Below are positions 18,346 through 25,044 of a stretch of DNA of 64,000 bases, piece by piece. The position numbers and the translations under genes were made by a program. The notes under the pieces were generated by a model, which saw only the letters and a program-made list of their open reading frames with translations, had not been told where the DNA came from and searched no databases. The stretch comes from Pseudooctadecabacter jejudonensis (GTDB lineage: Bacteria > Pseudomonadota > Alphaproteobacteria > Rhodobacterales > Rhodobacteraceae), in NCBI RefSeq assembly GCF_900172275.1, contig NZ_FWFT01000003.1, positions 555,716-619,715 on the forward strand. The letters are read 5' to 3'. Each line of letters opens with the position of its first letter. Position 1 is the first letter of the stretch.

Positions 18346-20208
18346 TTGACTAGCTTCATCATCATCTTCATCGGACTTGCCTCGGCCGTCATGATCCTTG
18401 GTCCTTGGGCATGGCGTGTGTCGAAAGACAACGCCGATCTGAACGATATGATCACGCAATGCCATCTCGACATCAGTCAAATCCTCAGTGACCGTGACCG
18501 ATATAAGCTCGCCGCTGAATTTACATCAGATGGCCTGATTGTTCAGGACATGCGGGGCAGAGTCCTGTGGTGCAATGCAGCCTACTGCAACGTCCTTGGC
18601 GTCACATCGGACGACATTATTGGACGCAACCCAATGGAATTTGCGGTTCCGCCGGATCAGCGTCTGTCGAAGGCGGAAATTGCGGCCTTTGAATACGACC
18701 CTGCTGACCCCACGTGGGACCGCCTTCAGCTGTTCCCCAATCAACGCAGCAACGGAGAGATCTTTTGGAACCAGATCAGTGTTTCCTTTCACCGCAGCAA
18801 CGATGCCAAGGAATATGCGATCCTGGTGTGCCGCGATGTGACCGATCAAGTTGAAAAAGAAAGCACGCTCAAGAAAATCAGCGCCCAACTCGAACATGAA
18901 GCAACCCATGATGAACTGACGGGGCTTCCAAATCGCACGGCGTTCTTGTCGTTCATCGACACTGCCCTGCAGGACGCATTGCAGGGCACTGTCGGTCTTT
19001 TGCACGTCGATCTTGATAACTTTAAAGACATCAATGACACGCACGGTCATTCAGCTGGCGATGCAGTCTTGTGCCACGCGGCCTATACCCTTCGAAACAA
19101 CCTACGGCAGTCAGACATGGTTGCGCGCATCGGAGGGGATGAATTCGTGGTTGTCTGCCCGAACAGCTCAGATCTCGAATACCTCAACAGCGTCGGTCAG
19201 CGCCTGATAGAAGCCATTAATACACCCTTCGGGTGGTCTGGTTTCCAATTGCAAATCGGTGCCAGCATCGGGGCCTCTCAGGCGGCACCGGGCGAAACGA
19301 ACGGCGACAAACTCCTCATCAAGGCGGATTTCGCACTCTACGAGGCGAAGAATGCGGGTCGAAACCGGATTGAGCTGTATGACCGCGTCCTTCACGACAG
19401 ACACGCAGCGCAAATCAAAATGACCCAGGAATTGGCAAATTCAGTTGCATCCGGCGCGTTCGAATATGCGTTTCAGCCGGTCATAGATATGCAGACGGGT
19501 GACATCGCTGGGTTTGAAACCCTGGTCCGAAAGGGCCCCACGACCGATCGCGGCGCTATGATGCCCGCCGATTTCATACCGATCGTCGAAGACATCGGCT
19601 TGTTGGGCGAACTGGATATGCTGTCCATGTCAAATGCCATCAAGATGAAAAAGGCTTTGAATTCAGCTGGGCTCAGCGACAAACGGATGTCGTTCAACGC
19701 GTCGCCCGACCTTTTGGCGCGACCGGACTTTCTAAGTCGGCTTCTATGGGGCGTCGAAACCGCCGGTATCGATAAGTCCCAGATCACAATTGAAGTCTTG
19801 GAAACCACCGACTTTGGGGATGCGGCAGAAACGTCGTCTCAGGCGGCTGTCATCCGCGATCTGCGCAATGAAGGGTTTCAGGTGTTTCTTGATGACTTCG
19901 GCGTTGGCTTTGCAGGCCTCTCACACCTGGCGGCCCTTCAGGTCTCCGGGGTGAAAATTGACCAAAGCCTCGTTGCCAAAATGCTGACCGACCCCGTCAG
20001 CAGCAAAATCGTCCAGAAAACCATCGAACTTTGCGTCGACCTTGGCATTGTGGTCATCGCAGAGGGCGTCGAAGATGACGCGACAGCGCAGGTCTTGCAC
20101 GAAATGGGCTGCTCGTTCCTCCAAGGCTATTGGCTGTCCCGACCGATTGCGTCACACGATGTGGGCGCGTGGCTGATTGAGCGTGAGCAACACAACAAAA
20201 GCGCCTGA
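18346..20208 (+). CDS. PAS-GGDEF-EAL cyclic-di-GMP signalling protein
   Basis: A 620-residue protein. An N-terminal transmembrane helix (about 3-23) is followed by a PAS domain (about 52-180), a GGDEF domain with intact GGDEF at 263-267, and an EAL domain. The EAL motif reads FETLVR, and metal and catalytic residues are present as FNAS, EVLET, LDDFGVG, KID, AEGVE and LQGYWLSRP. It may therefore both make and hydrolyse c-di-GMP; the balance is unknown. The TTG start at 18346 keeps the membrane helix but has a weak ribosome site. A better ribosome site lies upstream, in frame, beyond a TGA. Confidence 0.9.
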   Translation: MTSFIIIFIGLASAVMILGPWAWRVSKDNADLNDMITQCHLDISQILSDRDRYKLAAEFTSDGLIVQDMRGRVLWCNAAYCNVLGVTSDDIIGRNPMEFAVPPDQRLSKAEIAAFEYDPADPTWDRLQLFPNQRSNGEIFWNQISVSFHRSNDAKEYAILVCRDVTDQVEKESTLKKISAQLEHEATHDELTGLPNRTAFLSFIDTALQDALQGTVGLLHVDLDNFKDINDTHGHSAGDAVLCHAAYTLRNNLRQSDMVARIGGDEFVVVCPNSSDLEYLNSVGQRLIEAINTPFGWSGFQLQIGASIGASQAAPGETNGDKLLIKADFALYEAKNAGRNRIELYDRVLHDRHAAQIKMTQELANSVASGAFEYAFQPVIDMQTGDIAGFETLVRKGPTTDRGAMMPADFIPIVEDIGLLGELDMLSMSNAIKMKKALNSAGLSDKRMSFNASPDLLARPDFLSRLLWGVETAGIDKSQITIEVLETTDFGDAAETSSQAAVIRDLRNEGFQVFLDDFGVGFAGLSHLAALQVSGVKIDQSLVAKMLTDPVSSKIVQKTIELCVDLGIVVIAEGVEDDATAQVLHEMGCSFLQGYWLSRPIASHDVGAWLIEREQHNKSA

Positions 20209-20279
20209 TCCCCTTCCTTGCACCCCGCGCGCCGCTTGCGTATCACGATGCAAATTCCTTTGAAGTAGGATCAAAGCAC

Positions 20280-21935
20280 ATGGCAGCCTATCAATTCGTC
20301 TATTTCATGGACGGCGTTTCCAAAACCTACCCCGGCGGCAAAAAGGTTTTTGAAAATATCCGTTTGAACTTTCTACCCGGCGTGAAAATCGGCGTGGTCG
20401 GTGTGAACGGCACAGGTAAATCAACGCTGATGCGGATCATGGCCGGTCAGGACAAAGAATTTCAGGGCGAAGCCTGGGCCGCCGAAGGCGCGCGCGTGGG
20501 CTATCTGCCGCAGGAACCCGAACTCGATCCCAATCTGACAGTGCGTGAAAATGTCATGCTGGGTGTCGCTGACAAAAAGGCGATCCTTGATCGTTACAAC
20601 GAACTCGCCATGAATTACTCCGATGAAACCGCCGATGAGATGGCGAAACTTCAAGATGAGATCGACAGCCAGAACCTTTGGGATCTCGATGCGCAAATTG
20701 ATGTCTCGATGGAGGCCTTGCGATGTCCGCCCGATGATGCCGATGTGACCACCCTGTCGGGCGGTGAAAAACGTCGCGTGGCGCTGTGCCAGCTTTTGCT
20801 GGACGCGCCGGATATGTTGCTGTTGGACGAACCGACCAACCACCTCGACGCGGAAACCATCGCATGGCTACAGCAGCACCTTATTGATTACAAAGGCACA
20901 ATCCTGATCGTCACCCACGACCGCTACTTCCTTGATGCCATCACCGGCTGGATTCTTGAACTCGACCGCGGGTCCGGCATCCCGCACGAAGGCAACTACT
21001 CCAGCTGGCTTGAGGCCAAGGCAAAGCGACTTGAACGTGAGGCCAAGGAAGACAAATCCAAACAAAAAACTCTTGAGAGGGAACTTGAATGGATGCGCCA
21101 AGGCGCCAAAGCCCGCCAGGCAAAATCCAAGGCACGGATCAGCGCCTATAATGAGCTGGCCAACCAGTCCGAACGCGAAAAAATGGGCCGCGCGCAGATC
21201 ATCATCCCCAACGGCCCCCGCCTGGGGGATAAAGTGATCGAGGTTGAGGGTCTGTCCAAAGCCATGGGCGACAAACTCCTTGTCGAAAACCTCAGCTTTG
21301 ATCTGCCGCCCGGTGGCATTGTCGGGGTCATCGGGCCGAACGGTGCGGGTAAATCCACGCTCTTTGGCATGCTGACCGGTCAGATCGAACCGGATCAGGG
21401 GTCTGTCAGCTTCGGGGATACGGTGCAGCTGAGTTATGTGGACCAGTCCCGTGACGCGCTGGATGCCAACGCCACCGTTTGGGAAGAAATCTCATCGGGG
21501 GGCGAAATCATCCAACTGGGTGATGCGCAGATGAACTCCCGCGCTTATTGTTCTGCCTTCAACTTCAAAGGCGGCGATCAGCAAAAGAAGGTCGGCGTTC
21601 TGTCGGGCGGTGAACGCAACCGCGTGCATATGGCCAAGCTGTTGAAATCCGGCGGCAATGTTTTGCTCCTCGATGAACCGACCAACGATCTGGACGTCGA
21701 AACGTTGCGCGCGCTTGAAGACGCGCTCGTTGATTTTGCGGGCTGCGCCGTCGTCATTTCACACGACCGCTTCTTCCTTGACCGGATCTGCACCCACATC
21801 CTCGCCTTCGAAGGCGAAGCACACGTGGAATGGTTCCAAGGCAACTTTGAGGACTACGAAGAAGACAAAAAGCGGCGGCTGGGGGCCGATGCCATGGAAC
21901 CCAAGCGGATGAAACACAAGAAATTCGCGCGTTAA
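20280..21935 (+). CDS. ettA: Energy-dependent translational throttle protein EttA
   Basis: A 551-residue ABC-F protein with two ATP-binding cassettes and no membrane segments. Walker A motifs are GVNGTGKST and GPNGAGKST, signature motifs LSGGEKRRVA and LSGGERNRVHM, and Walker B LLLDEPTNHLD and LLLDEPTNDLD. The linker between cassettes (the P-site tRNA interaction motif) is basic and helical. The start MAAYQFVYFMDGVSKTYPGGK and the end KRMKHKKFAR match EttA. It binds the ribosomal E site and tunes early elongation with the ATP/ADP ratio. A clear terminator follows. Confidence 0.96.
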   Translation: MAAYQFVYFMDGVSKTYPGGKKVFENIRLNFLPGVKIGVVGVNGTGKSTLMRIMAGQDKEFQGEAWAAEGARVGYLPQEPELDPNLTVRENVMLGVADKKAILDRYNELAMNYSDETADEMAKLQDEIDSQNLWDLDAQIDVSMEALRCPPDDADVTTLSGGEKRRVALCQLLLDAPDMLLLDEPTNHLDAETIAWLQQHLIDYKGTILIVTHDRYFLDAITGWILELDRGSGIPHEGNYSSWLEAKAKRLEREAKEDKSKQKTLERELEWMRQGAKARQAKSKARISAYNELANQSEREKMGRAQIIIPNGPRLGDKVIEVEGLSKAMGDKLLVENLSFDLPPGGIVGVIGPNGAGKSTLFGMLTGQIEPDQGSVSFGDTVQLSYVDQSRDALDANATVWEEISSGGEIIQLGDAQMNSRAYCSAFNFKGGDQQKKVGVLSGGERNRVHMAKLLKSGGNVLLLDEPTNDLDVETLRALEDALVDFAGCAVVISHDRFFLDRICTHILAFEGEAHVEWFQGNFEDYEEDKKRRLGADAMEPKRMKHKKFAR

Positions 21936-21946
21936 AACCAACACAA

Positions 21947-21973
21947 AAGGCGGCCCAGTCAGGCCGCCTTTTT
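21947..21973. terminator. Rho-independent terminator after ettA
   Basis: AAGGCGGCC (21947-21955) and GGCCGCCTT (21962-21970) form a perfect 9-bp stem with a 6-nt loop, followed by a run of T on the plus strand. The A-run before it means it can also serve the convergent gene. Confidence 0.88.
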
Positions 21974-21993
21974 CCTACACAGCGGCCATTTTC

Positions 21994-22254
21994 TTACGCA
22001 GCAGCCTTTTCGTCCGCCAATGTGGCCTCGCCCTCATCAGCCGTGTCATCCGGCTTGGGCAGGGCAAGGGCCTCGTCGGGCATTTGATCCGGCAGATCAA
22101 TTTCGATCAACGACGTATTTAGATTGACGCCGATCTTGGCTTTGTCCGCCATCAGGGCAAGCACGCCGTTCAACTCCCCCAATGCGCGTTCAACTGTCTC
22201 ACGTTGGGTTTCAACAGGCGCGGCACCAGCCTTGGAAAACAAGAACTTAAACAT
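21994..22254 (-). CDS. Small acidic hypothetical protein
   Basis: An 86-residue protein starting MFKFLFSKAGAAPVETQRET, with a predicted helix (VERALGELNGVLALMADKAK) and an acidic, Ala-rich tail. I do not recognise it. Start 22254 is preceded closely by GGGGG; an ATG four codons upstream is the alternative. It is convergent with ettA. Confidence 0.5.
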   Translation of the reverse strand: MFKFLFSKAGAAPVETQRETVERALGELNGVLALMADKAKIGVNLNTSLIEIDLPDQMPDEALALPKPDDTADEGEATLADEKAAA

Positions 22255-22557
22255 TTGAACCCCCATAATTGCTAGGCTTCAAACATAGACGCCCCCAACG
22301 ATGGGCATCAGGGGAAACGACCGCCGACATTCCCATAATTTTGCCAAATGCCCACCCTGTACGCACCAAGCTGGACTTTGCCCAATATCAACGCAATGCG
22401 CGTTTGCCCTTGCTTTACCGGCCTGTCAGCCCCATATCCTCAAGTGCTACGTTACTACACGATCCATACTGCACCTTTCGGCCCAGTCACTTGATCCTCT
22501 GCACTGACGCGCCGGTCCGCTGCATGTTGCGAGCGGAACTACAAAAGGAATGACGGT
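22255..22557. other. Intergenic region upstream of the cold-shock gene
   Basis: About 300 bp without a convincing gene. It must hold the promoters of the divergent small gene (minus) and the cold-shock gene (plus). Cold-shock genes often have a long structured 5' leader, and the length here allows one. I see no canonical cold-box or strong hairpin. Confidence 0.4.
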
Positions 22558-22767
22558 ATGGCTAACGGCACCGTAAAATGGTTCAACACCACCAAAGGCT
22601 ACGGCTTTATTGCCCCTGAGGGTGGCTCCAAGGACGTTTTCGTTCACATTTCCGCGGTTGAGCGGTCTGGCCTGACAGGTCTGGCAGACAACCAGAAAGT
22701 GACTTTCGACATCGAAGCAGGCCGTGACGGCCGCGAAAGCGCGATCAACCTGTCTCTCGACGACTAA
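22558..22767 (+). CDS. Cold-shock protein, CspA family
   Basis: A 69-residue single-stranded nucleic acid chaperone with both RNA-binding motifs: KGYGFIAP (RNP1) and VFVHIS (RNP2). It opens MANGTVKWFNTTKGYGFI as usual. AAAGGAATG lies upstream as the ribosome site. It acts in the cytoplasm by melting RNA structure. Whether it is cold-induced cannot be told from sequence. A strong terminator follows. Confidence 0.95.
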   Translation: MANGTVKWFNTTKGYGFIAPEGGSKDVFVHISAVERSGLTGLADNQKVTFDIEAGRDGRESAINLSLDD

Positions 22768-22786
22768 GTCCGGGATCGACTAATTG

Positions 22787-22828
22787 AACGGGCGTGGCAG
22801 ATCCCTCTGCCGCGCCCGTTTTTTTTTG
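22787..22828. terminator. Rho-independent terminator after the cold-shock gene
   Basis: ACGGGCGTGGCAG (22788-22800) pairs with CTGCCGCGCCCGT (22807-22819) with one G-T/U position. Nine T follow. It lies directly before the convergent dodecin stop. Confidence 0.9.
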
Positions 22829-22829
22829 A

Positions 22830-23033
22830 TCAATCGTCCAATACGAACGTGATTTTCAAGACGACCCGATACTCGTCAATCTTGCCGTCCTTCACGGTGA
22901 CTTTCTGGTCTGCCACCCAAGCGCCCGTAATCCCTTTGAGGGTCTTGGACGCGCGCTCAATCCCATTTTCAATCGCGTCATCAAATGACTTGGATGAGGA
23001 CGAGATGACTTCGGTGACTTTTGCAATCGACAT
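22830..23033 (-). CDS. Dodecin (flavin-binding protein)
   Basis: A 67-residue protein starting MSIAKVTEVISSSSKSFDDA, with GIERASKTLKGITGAWV and the final beta strand EYRVVLKITFVLDD. This is the dodecin fold, a dodecameric flavin (or CoA) storage and buffering protein. The Trp of GAWVADQK is the usual flavin-stacking residue. It lies 37 nt downstream of the SRAP gene stop and may be transcribed with it. Confidence 0.92.
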   Translation of the reverse strand: MSIAKVTEVISSSSKSFDDAIENGIERASKTLKGITGAWVADQKVTVKDGKIDEYRVVLKITFVLDD

Positions 23034-23070
23034 GATGTGTTCCCTTTCTTGTTGGCTTGCCGGTCACACG

Positions 23071-23685
23071 CTAATGGCCAACGTAGGCGAGGTCCACATC
23101 ATCAGCCTTTTCGATCTTGAGCAAACCGTCGGGCAAAGGCCTCATCAAGGCGCGCGCGGTTTCTTCGTCACCTGACAGCCAATCCTGCACCTGATCCGCC
23201 ATCAGGATCACCCCAATACGGTGGTGAATATCGCGCACATCGGTGTTGGGCGCACAGGTCAGCGTGGCAAATTGGGGCACCTTAACACCGCCAGGTCCGT
23301 TCCAAATATCGAATACAGATGCAAACCCAACGACATCCCCGGATTTGGGCCGCAGGCGCCAAACCGTTTTGCGTTTTGCCTCTCCCGTCCATTCGTACCA
23401 GCCGTTCATAGGCACAACGGCCCGCTGAACACCCGCAAAGGCCGATTTGTCAAACACCGTTTCGGACCGCGCGTTCACAAGCGTGTCCATCACAGGCCGC
23501 CCGCGGGCATTGGTGCGGCCCACGGGGATCATCCCCCACCGCATCGTCGTCGGGCCGCCCGCGGTCAGGGCCAAGGCCTCTTCCCCCGGGGCTATATTGA
23601 GGCGTGGGGCAAGGGGCGGCAGATCGGCCCGCGCGAATGCCGACACCTCCGCTTGGGGTGCTGTCAGATAAAACCGTCCCGGCAC
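23071..23685 (-). CDS. SRAP-domain protein with Cys2 replaced by Pro
   Basis: A 204-residue SOS-response-associated peptidase family protein (YedK/HMCES). Family members crosslink to abasic sites in single-stranded DNA through Cys2 of an MCGR start. Here the start is GTG-CCG, giving MPGRF, so the thiol is absent. Other key residues remain: Asn30 (NIAPG), NAR at 71-73, Glu98 (GWYEW) and His154 (IHHR). The start is fixed by the in-place GR motif and by a one-base overlap with the upstream stop (TAGTG), which suggests translational coupling. It might be inactive, or use an N-terminal proline amine instead. Confidence 0.88.
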   Translation of the reverse strand: MPGRFYLTAPQAEVSAFARADLPPLAPRLNIAPGEEALALTAGGPTTMRWGMIPVGRTNARGRPVMDTLVNARSETVFDKSAFAGVQRAVVPMNGWYEWTGEAKRKTVWRLRPKSGDVVGFASVFDIWNGPGGVKVPQFATLTCAPNTDVRDIHHRIGVILMADQVQDWLSGDEETARALMRPLPDGLLKIEKADDVDLAYVGH

Positions 23686-24359
23686 TACTCGATCAGGGCC
23701 AAAATGGCAGGTCCCATCGCCTCTACGATGCGGGCAACACCGTCCGCATTGGGGTGAATACCGTCCGCCTGCATATAGGCCGCACGGGCCGCGTTGATGT
23801 CACCCTCGGCCAGCAAACCGTCAAAGAACGTCGGATAAAGCGGGATGGAATAGGCCTCGGCCAGCTCCCCATACATCCCGTCAAACTGGTCCTTGAAATC
23901 CGCGCCGTAGTTCAACGGGGCCTCCATCCCGACAAGCAACATATCCACTCCCGCCTCATCGCCCGCCTGCAAAATCCCATCCAGATTGGCGCGGCTGGTC
24001 GCGGGGTCAATCCCCCGCAACAGATCATTGCCGCCAAGTGCGACCACCATGGCATCCACCTCTGGCGTCAAGGTCCACGCAACCCGACTAAGCCCCCCGG
24101 CCGTCGTATCTCCCGATACGCCTGCGTTGATCACGGTCACATCCGCTCCTCGCGCGCGCAGCCACGCCTCCAACTGCGGCACAAATCCGTCCTCCTGCAC
24201 CAAACCGTACCCTTGTGTCAGGCTGTCCCCCAGGGCCGCGATGGTCACCGTTTCGGCCTGCGCAGCAGAGATACCTAAAATCAATCCCAATCCGAGGTTG
24301 CGGGCCGTGCGTAGCACCTTACATGACCATGATCCGACCTGTTCAAAGGCCCGCCCCAT
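23685..24359 (-). CDS. Arylesterase / lysophospholipase, SGNH-hydrolase (TesA-like)
   Basis: A 224-residue GDSL/SGNH esterase with a signal peptide (GLGLILGISAAQA), so probably periplasmic. The catalytic blocks are AALGDSLTQGYG (Ser), NAGVSGDTT (Gly), ALGGNDLLRG (Asn) and the C-terminal DGIHPN (Asp and His). TesA-like enzymes hydrolyse esters or thioesters. The start ATG 24359 shares the palindrome CATG with the divergent ABC gene, as in the tesA-ybbA pair of E. coli, where the genes are also divergent. GAGAGG upstream supports it. The SRAP gene follows with a one-base overlap. Confidence 0.9.
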   Translation of the reverse strand: MGRAFEQVGSWSCKVLRTARNLGLGLILGISAAQAETVTIAALGDSLTQGYGLVQEDGFVPQLEAWLRARGADVTVINAGVSGDTTAGGLSRVAWTLTPEVDAMVVALGGNDLLRGIDPATSRANLDGILQAGDEAGVDMLLVGMEAPLNYGADFKDQFDGMYGELAEAYSIPLYPTFFDGLLAEGDINAARAAYMQADGIHPNADGVARIVEAMGPAILALIE

Positions 24360-25044
24360 GACTGATGCCCTCTCGCTTTCAAACGTCTCCCTGTCCCTGC
24401 GGGGAAATGCGGGAACTGTCGACATCCTGCATGACATCTCCCTTACGGTGAATGCGGGCGACACATTGGGGTTGGTGGGGCCAAGCGGGTCGGGCAAATC
24501 GTCTCTCCTGATGTTGATGGGCGGGCTGGAAACCGCCACCTCTGGAACCATCGCGGCGCTTGGCACTGACATCACCGCAATGGGCGAAGACGACCTTGCA
24601 CGCTTTCGTAGGGACAATATGGGGGTGGTGTTCCAATCTTTCCACCTGATCCCCACGATGACCGCCCTTGAAAACGTCGCCACGCCGCTGGAATTGGCAG
24701 GCCACCGCGACGCCTTCGATCGGGCCGAGGCGGAATTGCAGGCCGTGGGCCTCGCCCACCGCACCCATCACTACCCCGCGCAGATGTCGGGCGGCGAACA
24801 ACAACGTGTGGCGCTGGCCCGTGCGGCGGCCCCCCGCCCCAAACTGCTGCTCGCGGATGAACCCACAGGCAACCTTGATGAAACAAACGGCGCCGCAATC
24901 ATCGACATGCTGTTCGGCCTGCGCGACCGCCACGGCGCAACCTTGGTCATGGTCACCCACAGCAATGAATTGGCCAACCGGTGTGATCATGTCTTGCGGC
25001 TGCGCGATGGACGGATCGACACCACCCTTCGGGCCGCAGAATGA
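24358..25044 (+). CDS. ABC transporter ATP-binding protein, YbbA-like
   Basis: A 228-residue ATPase of the LolD/MacB/YbbA group. Walker A is GPSGSGKSSLL, the Q-loop FQSFHLIPTMTALENV, the signature MSGGEQQRVALARA, Walker B LLADEPTGNLD and the switch VTHSNELA. It overlaps the permease gene by 4 nt (ATGA), so the two form one transporter. Homologous YbbAP pairs are exporters or envelope-release systems with unclear substrates. The start codon at 24358 overlaps that of the divergent esterase. Confidence 0.92.
   Translation: MTDALSLSNVSLSLRGNAGTVDILHDISLTVNAGDTLGLVGPSGSGKSSLLMLMGGLETATSGTIAALGTDITAMGEDDLARFRRDNMGVVFQSFHLIPTMTALENVATPLELAGHRDAFDRAEAELQAVGLAHRTHHYPAQMSGGEQQRVALARAAAPRPKLLLADEPTGNLDETNGAAIIDMLFGLRDRHGATLVMVTHSNELANRCDHVLRLRDGRIDTTLRAAE

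Noticed and set aside
22269..22553. 94-codon frame before the cold-shock gene
   Set aside because: No ribosome site, no recognisable motif and odd composition. The region is better explained as promoter and leader.
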